In this document: positions 26,958 through 36,800 of the stretch, piece after piece | Numbering within the stretch: position 1 is the first letter of the stretch | Layout: each line of letters starts with the position of its first letter | Made by a program: the position numbers and the translations under genes | The notes under the pieces: model-generated | What the model was told of the DNA's origin: nothing | The model's input: the letters and a program-made list of their open reading frames with translations, nothing else | The model's database searches: none | Origin: Chryseosolibacter sp964493505 | GTDB lineage: Bacteria > Bacteroidota > Bacteroidia > Cytophagales > Cyclobacteriaceae | NCBI GenBank assembly: GCA_964493505.1 | Contig: CAZBNP010000002.1 | Coordinates: 186,001 to 250,000 of the forward strand | Reading direction: 5' to 3' | DNA length: 64,000 bases

Positions 26958-28415
26958 ATGACGAATTTGATTGAGGATATCGGGATTTTGAGTGAGGCGT
27001 CAGCAGAATCCTGCGAGCATTATCATGTTTCACGTGACGTCAACACGGGGAAAAACCGCAAGCTGTATATTGAGAGCTATGGTTGTCAGATGAACTTCTC
27101 CGACAGCGAGATAGTAGCGTCGATTCTCGATAAAGAGGGATTCGATACCACCTCGGATGTGGCGCTTGCCGATGTGATCTTTTTGAATACCTGTTCCATC
27201 CGTGAAAAGGCGGAACAAACTATCCGCCACCGCCTTTCCCACTTCACATCACTAAAGAAACAAAAACCGGGTATGCTCATCGGCGTACTGGGTTGTATGG
27301 CGGAACGGCTGAAATCAAAGTTACTCGAAGAAGAAAAGATCGTCGACCTGGTTGCCGGCCCGGATGCGTACCGGGATCTGCCCAAACTAATTGCGCAGGT
27401 AGACGATGGCCAGAAGGCGGTAAACACATTCCTGTCGCGGGAAGAAACTTACGCCGACATCAGTCCGGTGCGGTTGAATTCCAACGGTGTGACGGCGTTC
27501 ATCTCCATCATGCGCGGATGCGACAACATGTGCACGTTCTGCGTTGTTCCCTTTACCCGAGGCAGGGAGAGAAGCCGCGATCCTAAGTCGATCGTAGCAG
27601 AAGCGACAGATCTGTTCAACCGGGGCTATCGCGAAGTCACGCTCCTCGGACAAAATGTCGATTCGTACAAGTGGAGCGAAGAAGAGAATAACAAAGCGCG
27701 GCTGGAGAAGAAAGGGGTAAACGAACTCGTGACCTTCGCCGGCCTTCTCGAAATGGTCGCAAAAGTTCACCCCGATCTCAGGATCCGTTTTTCAACGTCG
27801 CATCCGAAAGATATCACCGACGACGTCCTTCATACAATGGCGCGTTACGACAACGTCTGTAACTACATACACCTCCCCTTACAAAGTGGAAGCAGCAGGA
27901 TCCTCGAGATGATGAACCGTGGATACACCCGGGAATGGTATCTCGGGAAGATCAGCAGGATAAGGGAAGTGCTCGGCGAGGATTGCGGGATCTCTTCCGA
28001 TATGATCACCGGTTTCTGCTCCGAAACGGAGGAAGACCACGCCGCGACATTGGCGCTGATGGATGCGGTGACATTCGACTATGCCTACATGTTCCACTAC
28101 TCGGAGCGTCCGGGCACACTCGCGGAGAAGAAGTTTCCCGACGATATACCGCTTGATGTCAAGAAGCGCAGGCTTTCGGAGGTGATTGAAAAACAGACCC
28201 GCCACTCGCTTCTGCGCAACCGGGCAGATATCGGGAAAGTATTCCGCGTACTGGTCGAAGGGCCTTCGAGAAAGTCGGAAGATTTCCTGCAGGGGCGAAA
28301 CAGCGCCAACAAAGTTATCGTCTTCCCAAAAGAGCAATACAATAAAGGCCAGTATGTCGACGTCATCGTGAATGAGTGCACCGGCGCAACTTTGATTGGT
28401 AAAGCAGTTAGATAA
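26958..28415 (+). CDS. miaB: tRNA-2-methylthio-N6-dimethylallyladenosine synthase MiaB
   Basis: A 485-residue radical SAM methylthiotransferase. The N-terminal UPF0004 domain ('YIESYGCQMNFSDSEIV', C-x-C... cluster ligands in 'NTCSIREKAE' and 'GVLGCMAERL') binds the auxiliary 4Fe-4S cluster. The radical SAM cluster motif is 'RGCDNMCTFCVVP'. A C-terminal TRAM domain follows. It adds the methylthio group to i6A37 of tRNAs. The ATG at 26958 was chosen over an upstream in-frame ATG at 26910. The gene overlaps the next one by one base (TAATG), starting a run miaB / sigma-54 activator / lptE / secG seen widely in Bacteroidota. Confidence 0.95.
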   Translation: MTNLIEDIGILSEASAESCEHYHVSRDVNTGKNRKLYIESYGCQMNFSDSEIVASILDKEGFDTTSDVALADVIFLNTCSIREKAEQTIRHRLSHFTSLKKQKPGMLIGVLGCMAERLKSKLLEEEKIVDLVAGPDAYRDLPKLIAQVDDGQKAVNTFLSREETYADISPVRLNSNGVTAFISIMRGCDNMCTFCVVPFTRGRERSRDPKSIVAEATDLFNRGYREVTLLGQNVDSYKWSEEENNKARLEKKGVNELVTFAGLLEMVAKVHPDLRIRFSTSHPKDITDDVLHTMARYDNVCNYIHLPLQSGSSRILEMMNRGYTREWYLGKISRIREVLGEDCGISSDMITGFCSETEEDHAATLALMDAVTFDYAYMFHYSERPGTLAEKKFPDDIPLDVKKRRLSEVIEKQTRHSLLRNRADIGKVFRVLVEGPSRKSEDFLQGRNSANKVIVFPKEQYNKGQYVDVIVNECTGATLIGKAVR

Positions 28416-29677
28416 TGGCGATCACAGAGACTGACATACTAAGCATCAAACAACGGTTTGGCATCATCGGTAATTCTCCGCTGCTGAACAATTCCGTGCG
28501 GGTAGCCATGCAGGTGGCGCCGACGGACATGTCTGTGCTGATCACCGGCGAAAGTGGCAGCGGGAAAGAGTCATTCTCGAAGATCATCCACTTTCTCAGT
28601 CCGCGGAAACACGGACAGTTCATTGCCATCAACTGCGGGTCAATACCGGAAGGGACTATCGACTCCGAGCTCTTCGGGCACGAAAAGGGTTCGTTCACCG
28701 GTGCATACGAAGCGCGCAAGGGTTACTTCGAAGTCAGCGATGGCGGCACCATGTTTCTCGACGAGATCGGTGAAATGCCACTCGGCACGCAAGCGCGTTT
28801 GCTACGGGTGCTGGAGAACGGTGAGTTTATCAAGGTGGGCTCATCCAAGGTTCTTCGCACCGACGTGCGGGTTGTGGCAGCGACAAATGTCAACCTGATG
28901 AAAAATGTTGAGGACGGGAAGTTCAGAGAGGATCTCTATTACCGCCTCAGTACCGTTCCGATATATGTACCACCCCTGCGGGAGCGTGGCCGCGATATCG
29001 AACTGTTGTTCAGGAAGTTCGCCGCCGACTTTGCCGACAAGTACAGGGTAAAGCCTATCACACTCACCGAAGAGGCAAAGGAAGTGCTGGTCCGGTACCG
29101 CTTTCCCGGTAACATCCGCCAACTCAAGAATCTCGTCGAGCAGATCTCCGTGTTATCGACAGATCAACAGGAGATCAATGCGGAGCAACTGGAGAAATTT
29201 CTCCCGAAGGAAAGCAGTCTGCCAGCCCTTTACCGAAGTGGAATTCCCGATAAGGAAGGTCTTTCCGAGCGCGACATTCTGTACAAGGTCCTGTTCGATA
29301 TGAAGAACGATATGATCGACCTCAAGAAGATCGTACTGGAACTTCTCAACGGCCAGGGCGACAAAGGCAAAATGGCTAAAGAGCACGCGGGTCTTTTTGA
29401 AGGACTGCACCACGACCAGTCCGACCCGTTACGCGAACACCGGGTACTGAACCTTCCCACCAACCCCGGTGAAACCAGTGCCGAAGAGATCGAGGACGTG
29501 CATGACATCGCACACGAAACAGAAGACGATTCTCTTTCAATTGAAAAAAAGGAAAAAGAACTGATTATCCGCGCACTTCGAAAAAACAACAACAAGCGGA
29601 AATATGCGGCACAGGATTTGGGGATTTCCGAACGCACATTATATCGGAAAATAAAACAGTACGAGCTTGAAGAATAA
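28415..29677 (+). CDS. Sigma-54-dependent transcriptional activator, no receiver domain
   Basis: A 420-residue AAA+ activator. Walker A is 'GESGSGKES' (about residues 45-53), the sigma-54 contact loop is 'GSFTGAYEARKG', Walker B lies in 'GGTMFLDEIGEM', and an arginine-finger helix and 'GNIRQLKNL' follow. The C-terminal Fis-type helix-turn-helix is 'AAQDLGISERTLYRKIKQYEL'. There is no N-terminal receiver or sensor domain, so activity is likely controlled by level or by interaction. Start ATG at 28415 overlaps the miaB stop. Its constant place between miaB and lptE in Bacteroidota suggests an envelope-related regulon; this is inference. Confidence 0.93.
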   Translation: MAITETDILSIKQRFGIIGNSPLLNNSVRVAMQVAPTDMSVLITGESGSGKESFSKIIHFLSPRKHGQFIAINCGSIPEGTIDSELFGHEKGSFTGAYEARKGYFEVSDGGTMFLDEIGEMPLGTQARLLRVLENGEFIKVGSSKVLRTDVRVVAATNVNLMKNVEDGKFREDLYYRLSTVPIYVPPLRERGRDIELLFRKFAADFADKYRVKPITLTEEAKEVLVRYRFPGNIRQLKNLVEQISVLSTDQQEINAEQLEKFLPKESSLPALYRSGIPDKEGLSERDILYKVLFDMKNDMIDLKKIVLELLNGQGDKGKMAKEHAGLFEGLHHDQSDPLREHRVLNLPTNPGETSAEEIEDVHDIAHETEDDSLSIEKKEKELIIRALRKNNNKRKYAAQDLGISERTLYRKIKQYELEE

Positions 29678-30203
29678 CCGGATCCGCATGGTATCGGCGC
29701 TGATCGCCGCCGCCTTACTTCTCAACGCTTGTGGAGTATCCGTCAATTACTCGATGAGTGGCGTTGGTACGACAGCGAAAACCATTAGCATTGCTGAATT
29801 CTACAACAATGCAGACCTCGGCCCGGCGAACCTGGCGCAGGTGTTCACAAACGACCTGAAGAACTATTTCGTCCAGAACTCCAGCCTCACAGTTGTGGCA
29901 GAGGAAGGCGAGCTGCATCTCGAAGGCGAGGTGACCGACTTGCGTATTACGCCGATAGCGCCTACCTCCACAGGCGACCCCACTGAAATTAATCGCGCAT
30001 CCGCTACGCGACTGACGATCACAGTGCGCGCAACCTATATCAATACCGTCAACGAAGAGATGAGTTTCAAGGACAGAACGTTTTCTTTTTACAAGGACTT
30101 CGAAAATGAATTGAATATCAGCGATGTTGAAGAAACATTCATCAAGGAGATCTTCGAGCGCATCGTCAATGATATTTTCAACGCCTCGGTAGCAAACTGG
30201 TAG
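29667..30203 (+). CDS. lptE: LptE-like lipoprotein (LPS assembly)
   Basis: A 178-residue outer-membrane lipoprotein, the LptE partner of LptD. The N-terminus has a positively charged start, a hydrophobic stretch and a lipobox (LLLNAC, lipidated Cys near residue 22). The body resembles the Bacteroidota LptE family ('SMSGVGTTAKTISIAEFYNNA'). The TTG start at 29667 overlaps the end of the upstream gene by 11 nt and gives the charged N-region; ATG at 29688 would remove it. It belongs to the run miaB-activator-lptE-(TPR-like)-secG. Confidence 0.87.
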   Translation: MKNNRIRMVSALIAAALLLNACGVSVNYSMSGVGTTAKTISIAEFYNNADLGPANLAQVFTNDLKNYFVQNSSLTVVAEEGELHLEGEVTDLRITPIAPTSTGDPTEINRASATRLTITVRATYINTVNEEMSFKDRTFSFYKDFENELNISDVEETFIKEIFERIVNDIFNASVANW

Positions 30204-30256
30204 CCGGCTTTCCTCTTAACGTTTTTTTTGCTACTTTTACCTTAAGCCCCTGATCC

Positions 30257-31231
30257 GTGGATAGAACAGAATTCCTTGAAATTCTCAGCCGTTATACCAG
30301 CACGTCAGCCGACGAGGCGGAGGCAATCGCTTCACTGAAGGTTCAATACCCATACAGCCAACTATTGCACACATTATCAGCAAGGACCAGCAGGGATCAT
30401 GGCCTCAAAGATCATCACCACGACCTTCAGATGGCCGCCGTATATTCGGCCGATCGCGTGCTGTTAAAGGAAATTATCACCGGCAACCCCGGCAAGCCCA
30501 CCCGCGGGGCTGTATCCAAACCCGTCGAAACGACCAAACCTGTCGAAGCGGGCCGGCAAATCGCGGTAACGCCGGAAGGGGCAGATGTGGCAGACGCTGT
30601 CATGGATGACCTGGACCGGTTGTCCAAGCTCAAGGATACATTCGAGAATATGTTCATGGAGGACGCCACCCTGGCCGAAAAGGGCGATTCCGTGCAGCCA
30701 GTCGAGGTGACAGAGCAACCGGATCAACAACCCCGGGACACCCGACAGGAAACACCGGTCGACATTACACCGGAAGCGGATACAAAACTCTCGCCGGTCA
30801 AGGCAAGAAAACAGCGTATCATTGAGGCGGCAAAGGCTCTGAGCGGCGATCCCGGGACGCCTTCAAAAAAAAAACACCAGGACGATCAGGGAAACCCGGT
30901 GGACGAACTAATAGCGGAAATACAAAGCTCAAAGGAGGAGATCACACCTGAAAATGAGCGGCAAAAGCAACAGATTGAGATCATCAATCAGTTCATTCGT
31001 ATACAACCTTCAATCTCCAACCCGCGCGACCGCGTGCCTTCGGCTACAGGCGATCTGAATACGATCCAGTCAGGCGAGTTTAGCGACAATATTGTATCGG
31101 AGACTTTGGTTGAAATCCTGCTTAAACAGGGAAAAAAAGAAAGGGCAATTGAAGTCCTCAAGAAACTTATTTGGAAATATCCACAAAAAAAGGCTTACTT
31201 TGCGTCCCAAATTGAAGATCTGAAGAAGTAA
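30257..31231 (+). CDS. Conserved protein of the lptE-secG cluster with TPR-like C-terminus
   Basis: A 324-residue cytoplasmic protein starting with GTG at 30257. The N-terminal ~60 residues and the C-terminal ~55 ('VSETLVEILLKQGKKERAIEVLKKL') look like tetratricopeptide-type helical hairpins; the middle (about 75-240) is low in complexity, charged and probably disordered. Position between lptE and secG is conserved in Bacteroidota. The coding sequence contains a run of ten A at 30865-30874 (Lys-Lys-Lys after PS), a possible slippage site: loss of one A would end translation after 13 more residues. Function unknown. Confidence 0.8.
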   Translation: MDRTEFLEILSRYTSTSADEAEAIASLKVQYPYSQLLHTLSARTSRDHGLKDHHHDLQMAAVYSADRVLLKEIITGNPGKPTRGAVSKPVETTKPVEAGRQIAVTPEGADVADAVMDDLDRLSKLKDTFENMFMEDATLAEKGDSVQPVEVTEQPDQQPRDTRQETPVDITPEADTKLSPVKARKQRIIEAAKALSGDPGTPSKKKHQDDQGNPVDELIAEIQSSKEEITPENERQKQQIEIINQFIRIQPSISNPRDRVPSATGDLNTIQSGEFSDNIVSETLVEILLKQGKKERAIEVLKKLIWKYPQKKAYFASQIEDLKK

Positions 31232-31234
31232 TCT

Positions 31235-31588
31235 ATGTATGCTCTGGTAATCGGCCTTATTGTATTGTTTTGTATTCTCCTTGTCCTGATTATTCTCGCG
31301 CAGAATTCCAAAGGAGGCGGTCTCAGCAGCCAGTTCGGCGGATCAGCCGCCAGTAATATCATCGGGGTTAAGAAAACCGGCGACCTCCTTGAGAAGTTGA
31401 CGTGGGGTTTCGTTGTCGCAATCATGGTGCTTTCGTTGACAACAAGCTTTATGACTCCCGGTTCTCAGGGACCGACCGACGATATTCTTCAGCGGGCTGG
31501 AGAGAACGCGCCTGTCACCGCGCCAAACTTCAATCTCGACGCACCATCAGGTTCCGAGATACAATCAGCTCCCGACTCGGCCAACTAG
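31235..31588 (+). CDS. secG: Preprotein translocase subunit SecG
   Basis: A 117-residue SecG. It has two transmembrane helices (about residues 2-20 and 52-72) separated by the conserved 'AQNSKGGGLSSQFGGSAASNIIGVKKTGD' loop region, and a Pro/Ser-rich C-terminal tail longer than in E. coli. It assists SecYE during export. It follows the TPR-like gene by 3 nt and ends in a clear terminator, closing the operon. Confidence 0.94.
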   Translation: MYALVIGLIVLFCILLVLIILAQNSKGGGLSSQFGGSAASNIIGVKKTGDLLEKLTWGFVVAIMVLSLTTSFMTPGSQGPTDDILQRAGENAPVTAPNFNLDAPSGSEIQSAPDSAN

Positions 31589-31611
31589 TAACGTAAACCA
31601 AAGACATTATA

Positions 31612-31639
31612 GAAAACCGCTTCCATGCGGTTTTTTTTT
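31612..31639 (+). terminator. Rho-independent terminator after secG
   Basis: Stem AAAACCGC, loop TTCCAT, GCGGTTTT, followed by a run of T. It ends the miaB-lptE-secG transcript. Confidence 0.88.
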
Positions 31640-31742
31640 GTTTCACGCCGGAGTAAGCCTGCCGTCCTCCCGTGACATGTCCACAAACAGAGAGCCTGAC
31701 AAGCTGCCATTCTACGGCTGAAAACTATGCCGCTTTTACCCA

Positions 31743-31787
31743 AATAACAGGCGAAAACTGTCATAGTTTGAAAAAATGTCCGTTATT
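31743..31787. promoter_or_regulatory. Nested inverted repeats upstream of groES
   Basis: Inside the 230-nt groES leader are AAACT-GTCAT-AGTTT (31755-31769) and, around it, AATAAC (31743-31748) and GTTATT (31782-31787). AAACTATG at 31722-31729 also pairs with CATAGTTT at 31762-31769. No CIRCE element (TTAGCACTC-N9-GAGTGCTAA) is present. The repeats could be a regulator site or a leader structure; no assignment is made. Confidence 0.4.
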
Positions 31788-31869
31788 CGCGTTTCTTTTC
31801 GCACTGGCATAGAAGATGATGAGACCGCAGCGGAACCTTATATGTTCAACCTAAAACAATCAATAGTAT

Positions 31870-32148
31870 ATGGCAAAAGTCAATTTCAAACCAAATGAGG
31901 ACAGGGTACTTGTAGAACCCGCTGAGGCTGAGACAAAGACAGCATCGGGCATCATTATCCCTGACACTGCAAAGGAGAAGCCACAAAGAGGCAAGATCAT
32001 TGCCGTTGGTGAGGGATTAAAAGATAAGCCGGTAACGGTTAAAGTAGGCGACAATGTACTGTACGGTAAATACGCCGGTACAGAGGTCACACTTGATGGT
32101 AAAGAATACCTGATCATGCGCAATTCCGACATTTTCGGAACCATCTAA
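31870..32148 (+). CDS. groES: Co-chaperonin GroES
   Basis: The 92-residue GroES, full length for the family. The conserved 'KPNEDRVLVEPAEAETKTASGIIIPDTAKEKPQRG' N-terminal part contains the mobile loop, and 'VKVGDNVLYGKYAGTEV' and 'LIMRNSDI' close the beta barrel. It caps the GroEL ring. groEL follows after 26 nt, forming the usual two-gene operon. Confidence 0.97.
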   Translation: MAKVNFKPNEDRVLVEPAEAETKTASGIIIPDTAKEKPQRGKIIAVGEGLKDKPVTVKVGDNVLYGKYAGTEVTLDGKEYLIMRNSDIFGTI

Positions 32149-32174
32149 TCAATAACATAAATCTCAGAAATACT

Positions 32175-33812
32175 ATGGCAAAAGAAATCACGTTTGATTC
32201 CTCCGCGAGGGATAAGATAAAAAAAGGTGTTGACAAGCTTGCGAACGCAGTAAAGGTTACGCTCGGCCCAAAAGGGCGTAACGTTATCATTGATAAAAAA
32301 TTTGGTGCTCCCACCGTTACCAAAGACGGTGTGTCTGTTGCTAAAGAGATTGAACTGAAGGATGCTATTGAGAACATGGGAGCTCAGCTGGTAAAGGAAG
32401 TCGCTTCCAAAACTGCTGACGCCGCGGGTGACGGTACTACTACTGCCACCGTACTTGCGCAGGCCATCTATTCACACGGTATTAAGAACGTAGCGGCTGG
32501 AGCCAACCCGATGGATCTGAAGCGTGGCATCGACAAGGCTGTCGACGCCGTAGTGGCTCATCTCCGGAAACAATCACGCAAAGTGAAGGATTCCGCCGAG
32601 ATCGCTCAGGTTGCGACAATTTCCGCTAACAGCGACGACACTATTGGTAAGATGATCGCCGACGCGATGGATAAGGTTGGTCGCGATGGTGTCATCACTG
32701 TTGAAGAAGCAAAAGGAACCGAGACGGAAGTTAAGACCGTAGAAGGTATGCAGTTCGATCGCGGATATCTCTCTCCTTATTTCGTCACCAATACCGAAAA
32801 AATGGAGGCCGATCTGGAACAGCCTTATGTGCTGATCTACGACAAGAAGATCAGCAGCATGAAGGAATTGCTTCCCGTCCTCGAACAAACCGCGCAGACA
32901 GGCAAGCCCCTTCTGATCATCTCGGAAGAAGTGGAAGGCGAAGCATTGGCAACGCTCGTGGTCAACAAAATCCGTGGCGCGCTGCGCGTAGCAGCTGTCA
33001 AAGCTCCCGGCTTTGGTGATCGCAGAAAGGCTATGCTGGAAGATATCGCCATCCTCACCGGTGGTAAAGTTATCTCCGAAGAGCAGGGTTTCAAACTGGA
33101 GAACGCTACGCTGGACATGCTCGGCCGCGCTGAGAAAATCAACATCGACAAAGACAATACGATCATCGTCAATGGTGCCGGAACGAAATCCGAGATCCAG
33201 GGCCGCATCGCGCAGATACGCGCTCAGATCGAAACTACAACTTCTGACTACGATAAGGAGAAGCTCCAGGAACGTCTTGCCAAGCTCTCAGGTGGCGTCG
33301 CCATCCTGTACGTCGGTGCTGCTACTGAAGTTGAAATGAAGGAGAAGAAAGACCGCGTTGATGATGCGCTGCACGCTACCCGCGCTGCGGTTCAGGAAGG
33401 TATTGTCCCTGGCGGTGGTGTAGCTTACATTCGCGCTATCGACGCGCTGAAAGATACAGATGCTATTGGCGCTTCGAACGAAGACCAGGCTACTGGCATA
33501 AACATCATCAGACTTGCGTTGGAAGCTCCGCTGAAAACCATCTCCGAAAACGCTGGCCAGGAAGGATCTGTGATCGTCAACAAAGTTCGCGACGGAAAGA
33601 AAGACTTCGGTTACGATGCGAAAGAAAATACCTTCATCAATTTCTTTGAAGCTGGTATCATCGATCCCACGAAAGTAACACGTCTCGCACTTGAGAACGC
33701 TGCTTCTATCGCCGGTATGTTGCTTACAACGGAAGCCGTTGTTTCCGACATCGCTGAAGATAAAGAAGTACCTCCGATGCCCCACGGTGGCGGCATGGGC
33801 GGAATGATGTAA
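32175..33812 (+). CDS. groEL: Chaperonin GroEL
   Basis: The 545-residue chaperonin subunit. ATP-binding motifs 'KVTLGPKGRNVIIDK' and 'DAAGDGTTTATVLAQAI', the apical-domain region and the C-terminal Gly/Met repeat (PHGGGMGGMM) are all present. It refolds proteins with GroES. Only one groEL is seen in the window. A bidirectional terminator follows. Confidence 0.98.
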   Translation: MAKEITFDSSARDKIKKGVDKLANAVKVTLGPKGRNVIIDKKFGAPTVTKDGVSVAKEIELKDAIENMGAQLVKEVASKTADAAGDGTTTATVLAQAIYSHGIKNVAAGANPMDLKRGIDKAVDAVVAHLRKQSRKVKDSAEIAQVATISANSDDTIGKMIADAMDKVGRDGVITVEEAKGTETEVKTVEGMQFDRGYLSPYFVTNTEKMEADLEQPYVLIYDKKISSMKELLPVLEQTAQTGKPLLIISEEVEGEALATLVVNKIRGALRVAAVKAPGFGDRRKAMLEDIAILTGGKVISEEQGFKLENATLDMLGRAEKINIDKDNTIIVNGAGTKSEIQGRIAQIRAQIETTTSDYDKEKLQERLAKLSGGVAILYVGAATEVEMKEKKDRVDDALHATRAAVQEGIVPGGGVAYIRAIDALKDTDAIGASNEDQATGINIIRLALEAPLKTISENAGQEGSVIVNKVRDGKKDFGYDAKENTFINFFEAGIIDPTKVTRLALENAASIAGMLLTTEAVVSDIAEDKEVPPMPHGGGMGGMM

Positions 33813-33830
33813 GATCATTCAGACAAGAAT

Positions 33831-33867
33831 AAAAAAAGGCTTCACCGCAAGGTGAGGCCTTTTTTTA
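33831..33867. terminator. Bidirectional terminator between groEL and the giant adhesin gene
   Basis: AAAAAAAGGC-T-TCACC-GCAA-GGTGA-G-GCCTTTTTTT: a stem with A and T runs on both sides, suited to ending groEL on the plus strand and the convergent 2566-codon gene on the minus strand. Confidence 0.9.
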
Positions 33868-33898
33868 TAGCTTATCGGTCGCGATAGCGATTGACGCG

Positions 33899-36800
33899 TC
33901 AGCGGATCAACAGTTTTCCCGTCTCACTGACACCCGCACCGGTGACGCTGACAATGTAAATACCGCGCCCGGGCAGCGCGCCGAGTGCCGCCGTGATATT
34001 GAATGGCCCGGGCAAATCGACGATATCATCAAAATAAACTCTACCCGTAACAGATGCTATTACCACCCTGCCCCTGATATCCGCCAGACGCCTGACATAC
34101 AGGAACACCTCATCGTGTTCGTCCGACGGATTCGGGTATATATCGACCCGTGATCGTTTTTCCAGGTTCTCAACCCTGACTACCCGGGAAGTAGAGAACT
34201 TTCCGTCGTAGTCAGTCTGTCGTAACCGGTAATACGATACACCAAAAAGCGGATACTGATCGAGGGTCGAATAATGAATTGTCTCATAACTGTCGCCGGC
34301 GCCGGGAAGGCTAAGAATAGAATCGTATGCCAATCCGCCAACACTCCTTTCAATGGTGAAGTACGCATTGTTTTTCTCACCGAGGGTGGTCCACTTCAGC
34401 AGCACTCCCTCCTCTTCCGCCGTGGCGGTGAAACGCGCCAATGTGATCGGGAGCGGAACGTTCTGGTACGCAAGAGCAAAGTAAGTAGGATTGGCTATTG
34501 ATGTGACATCCGATGTCGCATAGCCGGCGGGTGCTGATGGCGAGAATACACCTGAGCCTCCTTCGTCGGTCCACGGGCCCGTTGGGGCCGTGGCTCTCAC
34601 CACCCGCGCATTACCCGCAATCGCGATGTTCTCGTCGGCCGGACCGTTTGTATTGAAACTCAGTTCAACCACCGGGCTGTTCATGGTACCCGAGAGTAAA
34701 TCGATGGAGAAATACCTCGCTTCAGACAGGCCCTGTATGGTGACCGGGTAAGAACCGGACGGTGGAGTGTTCACCATTTCCGCACGAACCACCGGGTTGA
34801 GTGAGGCGACATTCTGATAGATCACCACGGGACGGTAGACAGTCCCCTTTCCTACAGGAAATATCCTGCCCGTGCCGGCGGTATTGGGATAGCTCACCGA
34901 AAGTTTGCCGTCGATAAAACTCCCTGCGCTTTGACCGGTCACCGGCTGAATAAGTGTGTTGGTCAACGCAACGGTATTGCTACCTGTTACAATACGACCG
35001 CTGACAAGCGTCAGGGTGTTCTCAATCGTGATCGTGCTGTTCAACGTGAGCATACCCCCGGCGGATTTCGTGACGTTGTAAAAAGATGTCGCTCCGGTGA
35101 GGCTCTGAGATACCGGAGCCGTGAAAAGCACCCGGCCGGTTCCTCCGTTGAAAAACCCCTGATTTATCCAGTCACCTCGCGCGGTGACCGACCCGCTGCC
35201 GGCGTTGAACGTGGCACCCGCCATATTCTGAAGTGCTCCATTCACCGTCAGCGTGTTTGCATTGGCCGAATACAACGCGGTTGTGCCCGTGTTGATCAGG
35301 TCACCTCCGGTGGTGATAGGTCCTGTTCCGGCGGTGAACGTGTCGTGGTTGGTCAACGATCCTCCGATAGCTACGGTGCCGCTACCGGTCACAAATGAAC
35401 CCGACGTCCCGACACCTCCGTCGACTGTCAGTTCACCGCTCCCCGCCGAGAAACTGCCTTCATTTACAAGACTACCTTCTATCGTTACCTGATCACTGCC
35501 TCCTATGTAAGTGGCTCCGCCGGTGTTGGAAAGGTTGCCCCCTACCCGCATGCCGAATATCCCGCCTCCCGGGGTGGTGAGGATTGCTGACGCACCGGTG
35601 TTAATAAGATTGCGCTCGACGATGAGAACACCGCTTCCCGCGTTGAAGACGCCGTGGTTTGTAAAGTCATCTGTACCGCTCACCAGGACAATGCTGCGGT
35701 TGTACACGGCATTGTTTACGGTGCCTGACAAGATGCTCATACTCCCGTTAATCGTGAGGTCTGCGCTGGGCATGATCTTCGTTCCGGAACCACTGAATAC
35801 AATGTGATTATAGGTAGACTGTGTCGGAAGCGTAAGCGCCCCGTTATATTCAACAGTGCCTCCGTTGGCGGCGACAAAGCTCGAAAAGTTGCCCGAGGGA
35901 AATATCGATGACTGGATCTGAATCGTACGCGCGCCGAGGCCGGTAGCCGAAACCGTACCAAAGTCATGTCCGGTAGTGGTACCTAGATGCAGGCTACCTC
36001 TCACGTCGAGTGTCGCCGGAAGTTTGTTGTTTGTATTTATGGTAATGGTATGTCCTTCGCTTATTATGACAAACGATCCTGCCGGCGGCCCCAGATTTGT
36101 TCCCGGCGGATCCTGGTCCCAAACAGCGTCATCCGATTCCCAGTCGCCTGACGCGATGCTGATATAGACCGTAGGATTCACAAACGCCGTGGGTTCCCCC
36201 GCTGTGTAGTCGCCAGCCACATTCGTATTGGTGAAGGTGATGATCCGCGCCACGGGATCGGGATTGCCGGCCGCGTTGCCAATGTTCCACGCGCCCGTTT
36301 CGAAATGCGCGTCCCTGTACTCCGCCGGGGTGCCGCGTTCATCCACAGCGACGTATTGATAGGCGTGCGTCAGACTCGAAATACTGATAACACTATTCGT
36401 CACATTCCAGTAGTAGTTGACGAACGAAGATCCCGATCCGGTCGCACTGGGGTGCTTGCTGTTGACCGGCTTCACCGTAATAGTACCACCCAAAGCACCC
36501 GTGGTGATGGTATAGCTGGCGGGTGTGTATTTGCCGGCGACTCCGACGGGGTACACAAAACTGCCGTTGGTGACCAGGCTTTCAAACGCTTTTCGCACAC
36601 CGCCGTTCGAAAGCTGGCCTGAAGTGACTATGTAGCGCGTGGATGTCGCTCCTGAAATTGCCGATAGGCTGGTGTTTGAAAGGTAAAGGCCATATTGATT
36701 GATGAACAATAGTCCGGAGGTGAAGGTTAGTCCACCGGTGATCTCCTGGTTGGCCGCAAACGATGCGCCGGAAGAATTATTGAGGATGACGTTGCCGAAT

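Noticed and set aside
29688..30203. Alternative ATG start for lptE
   Set aside because: It would remove the positively charged n-region of the lipoprotein signal; the TTG at 29667 retains it.
31641..31869. CIRCE/HrcA operator before groES
   Set aside because: No TTAGCACTC-N9-GAGTGCTAA or close variant found in the leader.
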